This document shows positions 17,589 through 27,137 of a DNA stretch of 64,000 nucleotides, in pieces. The stretch's first letter is position 1. Each line of letters starts with the position of its first letter. The DNA is from Chryseobacterium sp. JM1. GTDB taxonomy: Bacteria; Bacteroidota; Bacteroidia; Flavobacteriales; Weeksellaceae. The stretch is taken from contig NZ_JPRN01000009.1 of NCBI RefSeq assembly GCF_000737715.1, positions 62,001 to 126,000 on the forward strand. The letters are read 5' to 3'. The position numbers were made by a program, and so were the translations under genes. The notes under the pieces were generated by a model that did no database searches, was not told the DNA's origin, and worked only from the letters and a program-made list of their open reading frames with translations.

Positions 17589-20500
17589 ATGAAAACAAAA
17601 GTTTTTCTCTTTATTGTATCCTTATCGGGATTCATTGGTTTCGGCCAGACCAAAAAAGTCATCCCCAGGGTCAGGGATATTCAGGACAATACCCTGCAGT
17701 CTGTTTTTGCCAATCTGGAAAAGGACAGAATTCCCAACGGCCTTCTTCTGGATGCAGCGATAGAGTTCGCCAATCTTAAAAAATACGACGGTACGATGCC
17801 CGACAGCTCATATACCAGCTCTAAACTGGTAGCCGATATATACAATACGGTCCTTATGAGCCGTCTTTCTGCCAACGCCAGCATCACGCATACTTCCGAC
17901 GATCTTGTTTCTCAATGGAAAGCGGAACAGCAGATGGATATTATTCCTCTTGGAGGCGTTTTCTACAAGTACAGCCAGTTTTCACAGGCTACTCAGCAGA
18001 ATGCGCAAAATACAGGAGATCCGGGTACTTTAACCGTTAACAACGGCACGGTACAGGATAAATATGTGAACGGAGTATGGCAAAATCCATATGAAGAAAA
18101 GTATGTACTGGCTCTTTCTCCTTCCGTATCTTCTCACAATAAGCTTAATTTTAAGATTAAGCTTCCTAACAATCTGTTTCTGACGAATCAGACTTCACAG
18201 ATCCAGAAAATTGAATATAAACTAAGTGATCAGCTTCCTTATGAGCTACTGCCTTACAACCAGTTGATTAATGTAAGTTATGCTGCATTGGGAACGTATC
18301 ACTGGACCTTCAAGCTTACTCTTAATTCAGGAGAAGTACTGTATACCCATACCCAATTTACAGTCAATGGAGACATGGGGAAATATGTGGATACTGCCAT
18401 GGAATCTAAAAACACGAACTTAGGTCAATACACCAAGAACGTGATTTTTAATGGTGCCAACAGAGCTACGATGTACATCAAGCTTGCTCCGGGACATACC
18501 CAAATTACCAAACCGCTTATTCTAGCAGAAGGTTTTGACATGGGTGCTATTGTCGCTCCAACACAGGAAGCTGGTCTGACGAATATCGATACTTTTATTT
18601 CAAGTCTTTGGGGAGGATCCTCTTCACTGTATTTTGATATTAATAACGGTTATGATATCATCTATGTAGACTGGAATAACGGTGTAGATTATATACAGAA
18701 TAACGCAGCCCTGCTTTCAACAGCTATCCAATGGGTGAATGCAAAGAAGTCCGGAATGGAGCCTAACGTAGTGATCGGGCAAAGTATGGGTGGCCTTGTA
18801 GCCAGATATGCATTGAAAGACATGGAGCAAAAAGGAATCCCTCATGTGACCAAGCTTTTTATTTCTGATGACAGCCCGCATCTGGGTGCGAATATTCCAT
18901 TGGGAATGCAGTATATGTTGACTAATGTTGCAAGAGCTTATATCAGGACTCCTTTAGTGGCGGGAATCGGAGAATTTATTGTTCCGATGTTTAATCAGGG
19001 GATCTCTATCAATGATGTTCTTACTTTGACGGATACTCCTGCTGCCAGACAAATGCTCATCAATTATGCTGACCGTAATTATCAGCTTAACAATACGATC
19101 CATGACAACTGGCAAAACGAGCTTAAACTTAAAGGTTATCCTCAGCTGACCAGAAATGTAGCCATATCTAACGGCAGTGAGTGTGGAACGGATCAGACTC
19201 TTTCCAATTTACTTCGTCTTTACAAAGAAACCAATAAACAGCATTTATTCTCTGATATCATAGGCGCATTAGTGGGAGTAGCCACTAACCGTCTGGATAT
19301 GATTTTACTGTCATCTGTTCCAGGAAGCTCTAAGTATGTATTTGACTTCACGGTACGTCCTATGACACAGCTTAATGCCGGAACACAGGTGTACAACGGA
19401 AGCATTAAATATAAAAAGAAAGTCCTTTGGCTGATCAATGCTCAGGTAACCTTACTTGGAGGAAGCAGAACACAGCCGGGAGGTATTCTTCCTATAGATA
19501 AATATGGAGGCGGTAAATTTAAACTGGCTCAAAACCAGCTGCCATCATACGTAACTGAGAATCTTACCACCACTCCATTCAGCTTTATTCCTACGCCAAG
19601 TGCACTGGATTACAAATCAGGAAATACCGTTTTAACAGAGGCAGATTATCAGAGACCATTCTCTCCGGTTGATGACGCTGCGAATGTTCCTTTCGCGAAT
19701 TTTGTTGCAGAAAAAGTAGATGCCAATCAGGAACACATTACTTTCAGCGCAAGAAACGGGCAGTTTATCCTGAACCAGCTTTCAACAAATACGGCTGTAC
19801 AGAATCAGAAAATTACTTCTTCTTATCTGTGCGGATCCAAAATCAAGATCGGAGGAGATGCCGCATCATGTGGAGCTACCCCTCTTACGTATACTACAGG
19901 TTTTGCACCGTCTATCTCGTGGTCTATCATTAACGGAGCAGGTCTTGTTGATATCAATGGGCCTACCGATCTGCCTCAGATTACTTTCACGCCAAAACCA
20001 TATGCTAACGGAAATGTAAGACTTCAGGCATCACTTTCCGGAGACGGTGCCAGCAACAGTGTCACAAAAGATGTTTGGATAGGTGCCCCAATGGTTTATA
20101 TGCAGAATTACTGTACAGATCCAAGTCAGACCATGTGTTATTTACAGGGGATTACGACTTCTTTCCCGGTAGGGTCTACGATATCTTTAAGCCTTGATGC
20201 CGCCGGATTAGACAGTTCAGACCACTCAGGAAATACCTGGGAATGGGAAAAAGTAATGGGTAACTTCAAATTTGTAAGTTCTCCTTACGTAGCCGATGTT
20301 CAGAACAACGGAAACGGAAGTAAAGGTAAAATGGCCAATCTTCAGGCAACAGGAAGTAACAGTACCCTTGCCTTCAAAGGAAGAGCCAAAAGTGCGTGCG
20401 GATGGGGTCCATGGAAATGGTTCTACTGGAATATCTATTCTTCCAGAATGATGCAGGTAGAAAACTATTTCACGATTTCTCCCAATCCGACAGACGATAT

Positions 20501-20714
20501 CATCAATATCTCTTTACTGGATCCAGCCAACACATCTGAAATCAAAACCGATATTCAGGCAGAATTATACAATCCAACAGGAAACAGAAGCGGAAGTCTT
20601 AAACTGAATAATTTCAGAGGAACGATGTCTGCATCGGGTCTACTGCCAGGTGTATATACTTTAAAAATAATCTACAACGGAAAATCTGAAACCCACCAGA
20701 TTATTAAGAAATAA
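17589..20714 (+). CDS. Large T9SS-secreted protein with an alpha/beta-hydrolase (lipase-like) domain
   Basis: The 1041-residue protein has a signal peptide (MKTKVFLFIVSLSGFIGFGQ). An alpha/beta-hydrolase core runs from about residue 305 to 500: TKPLILAEGFDM is the first strand, YDIIYVDWNNGVDYI the next, and VVIGQSMGGLVARYAL carries the GxSxG nucleophile (Ser399), followed by KLFISDDSPHLGANIPLG with a candidate catalytic Asp/His pair. An uncharacterised N-terminal domain (25-300) and an Ig-like or beta-rich region (about 745-950) flank it. The end is a T9SS type A sorting domain (FTISPNPTDDIINISL ... LLPGVYTLKIIYNGK). It is probably a secreted esterase or lipase; the substrate is unknown. It is monocistronic or co-transcribed with the upstream lipoprotein. 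Confidence 0.85.
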   Translation: MKTKVFLFIVSLSGFIGFGQTKKVIPRVRDIQDNTLQSVFANLEKDRIPNGLLLDAAIEFANLKKYDGTMPDSSYTSSKLVADIYNTVLMSRLSANASITHTSDDLVSQWKAEQQMDIIPLGGVFYKYSQFSQATQQNAQNTGDPGTLTVNNGTVQDKYVNGVWQNPYEEKYVLALSPSVSSHNKLNFKIKLPNNLFLTNQTSQIQKIEYKLSDQLPYELLPYNQLINVSYAALGTYHWTFKLTLNSGEVLYTHTQFTVNGDMGKYVDTAMESKNTNLGQYTKNVIFNGANRATMYIKLAPGHTQITKPLILAEGFDMGAIVAPTQEAGLTNIDTFISSLWGGSSSLYFDINNGYDIIYVDWNNGVDYIQNNAALLSTAIQWVNAKKSGMEPNVVIGQSMGGLVARYALKDMEQKGIPHVTKLFISDDSPHLGANIPLGMQYMLTNVARAYIRTPLVAGIGEFIVPMFNQGISINDVLTLTDTPAARQMLINYADRNYQLNNTIHDNWQNELKLKGYPQLTRNVAISNGSECGTDQTLSNLLRLYKETNKQHLFSDIIGALVGVATNRLDMILLSSVPGSSKYVFDFTVRPMTQLNAGTQVYNGSIKYKKKVLWLINAQVTLLGGSRTQPGGILPIDKYGGGKFKLAQNQLPSYVTENLTTTPFSFIPTPSALDYKSGNTVLTEADYQRPFSPVDDAANVPFANFVAEKVDANQEHITFSARNGQFILNQLSTNTAVQNQKITSSYLCGSKIKIGGDAASCGATPLTYTTGFAPSISWSIINGAGLVDINGPTDLPQITFTPKPYANGNVRLQASLSGDGASNSVTKDVWIGAPMVYMQNYCTDPSQTMCYLQGITTSFPVGSTISLSLDAAGLDSSDHSGNTWEWEKVMGNFKFVSSPYVADVQNNGNGSKGKMANLQATGSNSTLAFKGRAKSACGWGPWKWFYWNIYSSRMMQVENYFTISPNPTDDIINISLLDPANTSEIKTDIQAELYNPTGNRSGSLKLNNFRGTMSASGLLPGVYTLKIIYNGKSETHQIIKK

Positions 20715-20740
20715 AATGTATTAATACAATGTTTTATATG

Positions 20741-20770
20741 AATGGCAGCCTTGAGGCTGCCATTTTTTTT
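20741..20770 (+). terminator. Intrinsic terminator after the lipase-like gene
   Basis: AATGGCAGCC and GGCTGCCATT form a strong stem with a short loop followed by a T8 run, 27 bp after the stop codon. Confidence 0.9.
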
Positions 20771-20811
20771 GGTCATTTATTAAAAAGTCTATAGATAAGC
20801 TATATTACGTT

Positions 20812-21396
20812 TTACTGCTTACCTATGATAGGATGATACTCTTCTCTTAAGGATTTTTCTACGTAAGGAACTATGAAGTCATAATTTTTTACGTCAAGTT
20901 CAATAGTAGACACCCTGAACTCCAGTCCATGAAGATTTGTTCTGTGTCTTAGCTTCATCGCATACGTCTGTTTTTGTGGTGACAAATCTATATGTTCCCG
21001 TATTCTACAGTAGATATTCTTATTTTTTCCGATATAAATAGGAAGCCACTGTTCTTTAAACACTTCTCTGACTTTTAGCCTCTTTTGGATTGTACTGGAA
21101 GAAAAGAAAGAATCCTGCTTCTTCTTTTTCCAGGCCTGTGCAAAGTTTTTTATCCTCGTTTCCCTTCTTACTCCTGCATTTAAATACGTATCAAGATTTA
21201 GCTCAAACATATAAAGTCCCTGCTTTTTCTCTTTTTTCAAAAACAAAGAAGAATCAAAATCATCGGAAAGCGTAAAACAAACTGCATTCTCTGTATCAAA
21301 ACGGATATCTGAAATGTGTTCTTTAAGACTCTCTACATGCATTGTTATATCTCTGTCGAATTTTGTGATGACATCCTGATAATCATTTATTTTCAT
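20812..21396 (-). CDS. GIY-YIG nuclease-like protein, third gene of a DUF262 operon
   Basis: The 194-residue protein carries GLYMFELNLDTY (about residues 81-92), a 'GIY'-type strand, and, after an insertion of about 40 residues, LPIYIGKNKNIYCRIREH, a 'YIG' strand with the Arg/Arg-x-His that follows it in GIY-YIG nucleases. A Glu near the end (VPYVEKSLREEYHPIIGK) could be the metal ligand, with the terminal GK in the position of the family's final Asn/Gly. It is the last gene of a three-gene operon with two DUF262 genes, 30 bp away. A role as a nuclease of a restriction-like system is inferred from context. Confidence 0.65.
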   Translation of the reverse strand: MKINDYQDVITKFDRDITMHVESLKEHISDIRFDTENAVCFTLSDDFDSSLFLKKEKKQGLYMFELNLDTYLNAGVRRETRIKNFAQAWKKKKQDSFFSSSTIQKRLKVREVFKEQWLPIYIGKNKNIYCRIREHIDLSPQKQTYAMKLRHRTNLHGLEFRVSTIELDVKNYDFIVPYVEKSLREEYHPIIGKQ

Positions 21397-21426
21397 GTTA
21401 TTTATCTTTTACAGTTTTTAATTCTT

Positions 21427-23343
21427 TTACTCAGTATAATGACTTTCTAACAGACCAAGCATCTCGGTCTCATGCTCTCTAAGCGTCTCTTTTAATCCGG
21501 AAAAATCATAGGACACTGTATCTTTCTGAAAATTAAAATCCTTAATAAGATCATTTTCTTCCAGTTTTTCAAAAAGTTTTTTGAGTTTTAAAGGCGGGTT
21601 TTTCATACCATTCAAATACTTAAGCTTGTCATTCAAATGATCATCTGAGAACGATGAATTCTCGGATACAGACAGTAAAGTGAGATTTCCGAACGTATGG
21701 ATATCAATCTCTTTTTCATCAAAATCGTCATGCTTACTCTGAGGCAAAACATGTTCTACTGAACTTCGTGATGTAATTTTATAATTGGGATATTTCACCC
21801 GGTTATTCTTCCAGAGAAGATATTCCAATTTGTAAAACCAGTACCTCTGTATTTTTTCAAATTTAAAATCCTCTGCTTTCTTAAAATCTTTTCGTCCACA
21901 CTCTAAGGAAACATTTTCGTTAAAGTAAGATGCGTAAATTTTGAATGCATTTACAGACCCGGATAAAGCATTATCTATAATTTCAAGACGTTTTAAATCA
22001 TCATCTTCGTTTTCATTATTCAGCAGGAAATCTATGTATAATCCCAACCAAAAATGTTTTTTATCCCAATTGCTGTGATATAACATTCTTTGAAGCTGTT
22101 CAGACTCTTTTTTCCTGACAGAATATTGATGTTCTTCCTCACTTTCCTTCACACTGACATCTAATAGTTCAAACCCATTATCTTCAAGATCCTTAAAGAT
22201 AATATGCCGATCCATCTTATTCTTTACTTCTCTCAAAACAATGATGAAATCCGCTGCAATCTGATGCCGTATATCTTCCTGATTATCATCGCTGATCATC
22301 TTTCTGAAATTACCGAACACCTTTAGCAACTGTTCTTTATCAAATATCTCGGGACCCTCAATACGATATTGGCTACCATATTTTTTCTGAAAAATGTATA
22401 AGGTATGAATGAGCAGTGTATTAAAATCTGTCATATACTCATAGTGATAATCCTGTGTTACGTCCTGTTTTTCATCTTCCTCATTCTCATCTACAGTTTC
22501 ACAACTACTGGTCATTACATCCTGTATAATATCTTTCAATGCAGTCTGTGAAGCATGATCTTCATTATATTTAGACTCAGCTTTAGAATAGTACAGCAGC
22601 GTCATCTTATCCCATATTTTAGCAAACTCTATCCTATGTCCAGGAAGTATCGCATTGATTAATTCAGACTTTAAGATATCATAATGCTGCAATTGTGTAC
22701 CATTGGTATTGATCTGAATAAAAAGTTTATTTTCATCGCTCCCTGCTGGTGCCGTTAAAAACTGAAAACTCACTTTTTCCAGCAAAAATTCAATAGAAAT
22801 ATTTTGTTTACGGTCTTTTATCCAGTTTTCAATAATCGAGAAAGCTGCTGCTATATTTCTGTTTTGTTCCAGTTCCGGTTTGAGCTTTTTATCTCCACTC
22901 TTTTCTGACAGCAAATGATCTATTTCCCAAAACCGTTTCCCTTCTACCATCTGCTCATGAGATCTAAGCAGCTCCTCCAGATACAAATTCGTATGTTTTC
23001 TAATTGAAAAGCTTAGTCTGGGCTTATAGCCTATACCGCAGAACTGAAGCAAATTCCTGTACTGCCCGTTATGTTGATTTTGATGAGCCAGATAAAGACA
23101 CAGAATCCATAATGTCGTAAAACGCTGTTGTCCATCTATCAAATCATAAATCCCACCATTATCAACGGCAATAATATTACCAATAAAATATCCCGGATCT
23201 TTCTGATTTTCTAAAAAATCTTCCAGAAGTCTTTCGATTTCTTCTTCTCCCCAACAGTATGGTCTCTGATACACCGGCACATTCACCGTATAATCAAAAT
23301 GAATCAGCCGCTTAGCAGCAATTTCAAACTTACACATTATCAA
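21427..23343 (-). CDS. DUF262-DUF1524 protein, GmrSD-type type IV restriction enzyme
   Basis: The 638-residue protein starts with a DUF262 domain (residues 10-230): VPVYQRPYCWGEEEIERLLE and YDLIDGQQRFTTLWIL are its two hallmark motifs and resemble the ParB/Srx nucleotide-using fold. The C-terminal third holds a DUF1524 HNH-type nuclease: SVEHVLPQSKHDDFDEKEID (His near residue 530) and FGNLTLLSVSENSSFSD. GmrSD enzymes cut modified phage DNA using a nucleotide. The start may be 23343 or the Met two codons later (23337). It overlaps the upstream DUF262 gene by 14 bp, so translation is coupled. Both catalytic motifs look intact. Confidence 0.88.
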   Translation of the reverse strand: MIMCKFEIAAKRLIHFDYTVNVPVYQRPYCWGEEEIERLLEDFLENQKDPGYFIGNIIAVDNGGIYDLIDGQQRFTTLWILCLYLAHQNQHNGQYRNLLQFCGIGYKPRLSFSIRKHTNLYLEELLRSHEQMVEGKRFWEIDHLLSEKSGDKKLKPELEQNRNIAAAFSIIENWIKDRKQNISIEFLLEKVSFQFLTAPAGSDENKLFIQINTNGTQLQHYDILKSELINAILPGHRIEFAKIWDKMTLLYYSKAESKYNEDHASQTALKDIIQDVMTSSCETVDENEEDEKQDVTQDYHYEYMTDFNTLLIHTLYIFQKKYGSQYRIEGPEIFDKEQLLKVFGNFRKMISDDNQEDIRHQIAADFIIVLREVKNKMDRHIIFKDLEDNGFELLDVSVKESEEEHQYSVRKKESEQLQRMLYHSNWDKKHFWLGLYIDFLLNNENEDDDLKRLEIIDNALSGSVNAFKIYASYFNENVSLECGRKDFKKAEDFKFEKIQRYWFYKLEYLLWKNNRVKYPNYKITSRSSVEHVLPQSKHDDFDEKEIDIHTFGNLTLLSVSENSSFSDDHLNDKLKYLNGMKNPPLKLKKLFEKLEENDLIKDFNFQKDTVSYDFSGLKETLREHETEMLGLLESHYTE

Positions 23344-24652
23344 TTTGTTTATTCGTTAAAATATCTCTGAATTCATGATAGAAATTCCCCACAACACCTT
23401 CTTTATGATCTTTACTAATTGATAAATTCCTGTATTTCTTCTTTTTGCAGTACGTAATAATTTCAGCCTCATTATGAGAATAACAGATCCGGTCAAGAAG
23501 TTTTTCTCCCTGTTCAAAATTATGTACGATTTTCTTGGTCACTGGTTTCGAAAGTCTTGTGAAAAAACACACTTTAAATAACAGCTGGGCCATACCCATG
23601 AAGTTTCTATCTTCAATAAAACCTTCTCCATATCGGGAAATCAAAGTAATTAAAGCCATCTGATAATATTCATAATTAAATTCACATCCACGTAGCTTTT
23701 TAATTCTATTCAAAATGTCTGAATGATCTGAATTTAACTTCTCCTCAAGACGGTCCCAGATTTCACAATAGTATATCAGGTAATGGATGGTATTTTCCCC
23801 CTTGTACAAGGGCTGTCTCACTTTATAATTTGGAGCGTCCACGGTAAGCTTTCCCTTTGACAAACGGGCTTCCGCGAATTTGTAATCTTCATCAGGCAGC
23901 ATGTCTTCATACGCAAATTCTTCTGGCAGCCTCAGCTTCCATTCTTGGAAATTATGTCTTGGAAATTCTCTGAACTTAATCCCTTGCCAATATCTGGCTT
24001 TTAACAGCAGTTCAGACATCTGGTTCAGTTTAGCAGAATCAAACTGATAATACTCTAACGCTATAGCCTTTTCTATCTGCTTCGATTTCTCCAGAGCCTG
24101 CAGATGAAACGGTTTGATAATATCGATTCCATCTAACCGTCTGCCCGATGTATTCAAAGTCGTGTAAAATTTAAATGCCTGATCCTGAGACTCTGCAATA
24201 ATATAGGTGATATTGATATCAGAAAAATCAATTCCATTATATGCCCCGGTCAACTTCAAACCATCAATATGATCTTTAAGAGAAGAAACATTCTTTTTAA
24301 TATTATTTCTGGAAATCTCTGATTGTACACAAAAATTATCATTTAATCCCACACTTTGTTCCTGCAGATGGGCCAAAATCAACAGGCTAGAAATTCTTTG
24401 TTGCCCGTCTATAATATCGTAAGTTTTCCCCTCTTTATTCTTAACCAGAATGACCGTCCCAAGATAATACAACGGACATTTATTTTTGTTTTTTCGTGAA
24501 TAATTTAACAAATCACTATAGAGTTTGATGATCTGTTTTCCGGTCCATACATAGGGTCTTTGATAATCGGATATTTTCAATTTAAATTGATTAAAGAAAT
24601 CATCAACAGTTAAAGACCCCTGCTTTTCTATTTCAGCAAGGCTTTCTATCAT
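23330..24652 (-). CDS. DUF262 protein without a DUF1524 domain, partner of the GmrSD-like gene
   Basis: This 440-residue protein has the DUF262 motifs KISDYQRPYVWTGKQIIKLY and YYLGTVILVKNKEGKTYDII followed by DGQQRISSLLILAH, but its C-terminal half shows no EHxxPQ-type HNH motif. It is the first gene of the operon and overlaps the DUF262-DUF1524 gene by 14 bp. A pair of DUF262 proteins suggests either two specificities or a hetero-oligomer in which this one supplies a nucleotide-dependent sensing half. A defence role is inference from the family; the partner arrangement is visible in the sequence. Confidence 0.82.
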   Translation of the reverse strand: MIESLAEIEKQGSLTVDDFFNQFKLKISDYQRPYVWTGKQIIKLYSDLLNYSRKNKNKCPLYYLGTVILVKNKEGKTYDIIDGQQRISSLLILAHLQEQSVGLNDNFCVQSEISRNNIKKNVSSLKDHIDGLKLTGAYNGIDFSDINITYIIAESQDQAFKFYTTLNTSGRRLDGIDIIKPFHLQALEKSKQIEKAIALEYYQFDSAKLNQMSELLLKARYWQGIKFREFPRHNFQEWKLRLPEEFAYEDMLPDEDYKFAEARLSKGKLTVDAPNYKVRQPLYKGENTIHYLIYYCEIWDRLEEKLNSDHSDILNRIKKLRGCEFNYEYYQMALITLISRYGEGFIEDRNFMGMAQLLFKVCFFTRLSKPVTKKIVHNFEQGEKLLDRICYSHNEAEIITYCKKKKYRNLSISKDHKEGVVGNFYHEFRDILTNKQIDNV

Positions 24653-25070
24653 ATTTTCATCTTGAGTTTTTCATTTAATATTATACAGATTTCTCAATGA
24701 GAAGCCTGAGTAGTCTTAAAGTATAATTTAGATATTTCTATTAGAAAAATAAATCGGTTTAAAATAGTCTCATGCAGAAAATAGCCGTTTGATGCCTAAA
24801 GAAAGTTTGAAATGATTTATTTTCATAGCAGATTATATAGTTTATAACAATAATATTAAAAAAAATCTGATTGTGCTTACGGGAAAACGTAATTTTTTAA
24901 CAGGAACTGGTCAGATACAAGACATTCCTTGGTTTCATGATAAACATCCCCACATATTAAGCCCTCTTTATTCACAACTCACAATACCTATTTCTAAACA
25001 ACGTGATTTAAATCCATTTTTTTCGTAAATTTCAACCATAAAGAAATATCATTCACAAATATTCAATATT
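24653..25070. other. Divergent intergenic region between the DUF262 operon and the sensory operon
   Basis: These 418 AT-rich bases hold the promoters of two divergent operons. No gene, repeat or strong hairpin was recognised. Confidence 0.5.
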
Positions 25071-25775
25071 ATGGAAATTGAGAACATCTGCAATGCCATC
25101 AGGAAATGGAATACTTTAACGGAATTGTATCAGATCGGGAATAAAGTAAGTGAACAGGAGATCCTCAATGCGCTTAATCAGGGGACGCATTTCAGTGTGA
25201 CGGGAAAGGAAATTCAGGACTGGAAAAATAATCTGGAACATGAAGAAATCCAGACTATTCATGCGTATGCAGGCATTGATGAAGGCCGTCTGAAGTTTTT
25301 CCTGATCGATTCCAAAAGCGACGCAGAAGCAGATTTCAGTCATATTCTCGTGAAAGAATTTACCCGCGACTCGGTGGATCCGTGGCAGCAGTATTTCAGT
25401 GAAGCGTTGGCAGCTCCGTCCATTGACTGGGAATCTGCCGTCAACAGGAATTTCAGGTGGAATATGTTCGGCAGTACATGGCTTGACCTCAACAGGGAAA
25501 AACCGTTTTTCAGGCTCATCGTCATTCCTTTTTCAGATTATGAGAAATTGGGTCTTGAGGAAGATCAGCTGTGCATTAGTTTCCTGGGGCTGACTACCCT
25601 GTTAAAAGACAGAAGTTCCCTTTCGGATTATCACATAGAATTTATCACCGTAAAGCATCTTGAAGTGAATGAAATGAGTAAAGAAGCAGAAGATTTTTCC
25701 ACGCCAAGACCGCCATTCACGATGTCTGACCAGCAAAATTTCCAACTTCTGATCAAAAGTGATGGCATTGTATAA
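25071..25775 (+). CDS. Unknown cytosolic protein, first gene of the sensory operon
   Basis: The 234-residue protein has no signal peptide, membrane segment or motif that I recognise. It is acidic and looks globular, with repeated short helices at the start (NAIRKWNTLTELYQIGNKVS) and an alpha/beta body (IHAYAGIDEGRLKFFLIDSK, FFRLIVIPFSDYEKL). Its end overlaps the start of the membrane protein gene, and the next two genes are a histidine kinase and a response regulator, so it probably takes part in the same signalling pathway or reports a cytoplasmic state to it. No function should be assigned from sequence alone. Confidence 0.75.
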   Translation: MEIENICNAIRKWNTLTELYQIGNKVSEQEILNALNQGTHFSVTGKEIQDWKNNLEHEEIQTIHAYAGIDEGRLKFFLIDSKSDAEADFSHILVKEFTRDSVDPWQQYFSEALAAPSIDWESAVNRNFRWNMFGSTWLDLNREKPFFRLIVIPFSDYEKLGLEEDQLCISFLGLTTLLKDRSSLSDYHIEFITVKHLEVNEMSKEAEDFSTPRPPFTMSDQQNFQLLIKSDGIV

Positions 25776-26409
25776 CAGCCTGTCCCTATTTTTACAAGTC
25801 CTGATCAACCTGGTTTTGCTGTCGGGTCTTATCCTGTTGATGATGAATGGAATAAGAGAAAAACTCCTGCTGATCCTGTTTTTTCTGGGTGAAGCTGCTT
25901 TGGAACTCTCCGACCTTATCGGAAGGTTAATGCGACTGACTACCCACAATGTTTACAATTATTCATTAAGCCAGTTTTTGAGCCTGCTTGCCCTGACGGA
26001 GATTTACAATGCCTATTTCTACAAAATTTCTCCAAGGATAAGAGTCTCCATTTATGTCTCCGCATTGATCCTACTGACATTCAACATACTGTATCATCAG
26101 AGCATTGAAGCACTTACCTTCTACTCAAATATCATCCCGAATATCGTGATCTGCAGCTTTGGAGGGCTTTATTTTCTGCAGGTGATCAGAAAGGCCAAAA
26201 CAGATACCACTTTATTCATTGTGAATGTAGCCGTATTCCTGTTTTTCTCGATTGAAACAGTGATTTCCACGACTTTTAATTTTCTGATCAACAACCATAT
26301 GGAATGGGTGGCTCCTGTATGGCTTTTCAGAGGAGTGCTTTTGCTGTGCTTTTATCTTGCTATTGTTAATCTGGGATGCCGTACCGGGAAAATCAGAATC
26401 TGGCAGTAG
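25762..26409 (+). CDS. Multi-pass membrane protein, probable separate sensor module of the kinase
   Basis: The 215-residue protein consists almost only of about six or seven membrane helices with short loops (e.g. LINLVLLSGLILLMMNG, LLLILFFLGEAALELSDLIG, VAVFLFFSIETVISTTFNFL). An ATG at 25762 and a GTG at 25759 are both possible starts; both lie inside the preceding gene. It overlaps the histidine kinase gene by 34 bp. The kinase itself has only one membrane helix and no input domain, so this protein may be its detached sensory part, similar in layout to 7TM sensor domains normally fused to kinases. That role is inferred. Confidence 0.78.
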   Translation: MALYNSLSLFLQVLINLVLLSGLILLMMNGIREKLLLILFFLGEAALELSDLIGRLMRLTTHNVYNYSLSQFLSLLALTEIYNAYFYKISPRIRVSIYVSALILLTFNILYHQSIEALTFYSNIIPNIVICSFGGLYFLQVIRKAKTDTTLFIVNVAVFLFFSIETVISTTFNFLINNHMEWVAPVWLFRGVLLLCFYLAIVNLGCRTGKIRIWQ

Positions 26410-27134
26410 TCCTGTGGATATGGATCGGGATTGGGCTGCTGTTCTTAATAACCTTATTTATAACGGTACTCACCACCACTTATCTGAAAAGTATTAAAAA
26501 AAATAAAAGAAAAGTCATGCAGATGGTCGGAAATACCCAGACGGAATGCTGGGAAAACACGCTTTATATTCAGGAAAAAGACAGAGAACGTCTGGCAGAG
26601 GAGCTTCATGATAATATTATTTCAAGATTAAACCTCATCCGTTTAAATACAGCCACTAAAAGCGTGAACGAGCTCAGCCAGGACATCAGGGTTTCCATGC
26701 AGCTGATCCGCGAACTTTCCCACAACCTTACCCCACCGGATCTGGATGACATTGAACTCCCGGATCTTATTGCAGATTATCTTGAACAGATTGGAGATAT
26801 TCCCGTGGCTTTTCATCATTCCGGAACGCATGGAGGCAGGATCAGCAGCTCTGTAAAATTAAATGTATTCAGGATTGTTCAGGAACTGATCAGCAATGTT
26901 CTGAAACACGCTCAAGCCACAAAAGTCGAAATACGGCTCAGAATTTCAGCTCAATATCTTGTTCTGACCGTGAAAGACAATGGCTGTGGTTTTAAAACAG
27001 GAACCCAATACGGAGGAATAGGCCTCAGAAACATCCGGTCAAGAACCCAGCAGATCAACGCAATATATAAACTAAAAACCAAGCCGGAAAAAGGAACGCA
27101 ATGGATGATCCTGACGGCATTTAAATCAAATTAA
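26376..27134 (+). CDS. NarL-type sensor histidine kinase (HisKA_3/HATPase_c)
   Basis: This short kinase (252 residues) has one N-terminal membrane helix (WIWIGIGLLFLITLFITVL, residues 14-34), a linker helix, the dimerisation and phosphoacceptor helix RERLAEELHDNIISRLNLIR with His78, and the ATP-binding domain: N box IVQELISNVLKHAQATKVEI, G1 DNGCGF, and G2 GGIGLRNIRSR. There is no periplasmic or PAS sensor domain. It overlaps the upstream membrane protein gene and ends 3 bp before the response regulator gene, so all four genes form one operon. It should phosphorylate that regulator at Asp59. Confidence 0.93.
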   Translation: MPYRENQNLAVVLWIWIGIGLLFLITLFITVLTTTYLKSIKKNKRKVMQMVGNTQTECWENTLYIQEKDRERLAEELHDNIISRLNLIRLNTATKSVNELSQDIRVSMQLIRELSHNLTPPDLDDIELPDLIADYLEQIGDIPVAFHHSGTHGGRISSSVKLNVFRIVQELISNVLKHAQATKVEIRLRISAQYLVLTVKDNGCGFKTGTQYGGIGLRNIRSRTQQINAIYKLKTKPEKGTQWMILTAFKSN

Positions 27135-27137
27135 ACT

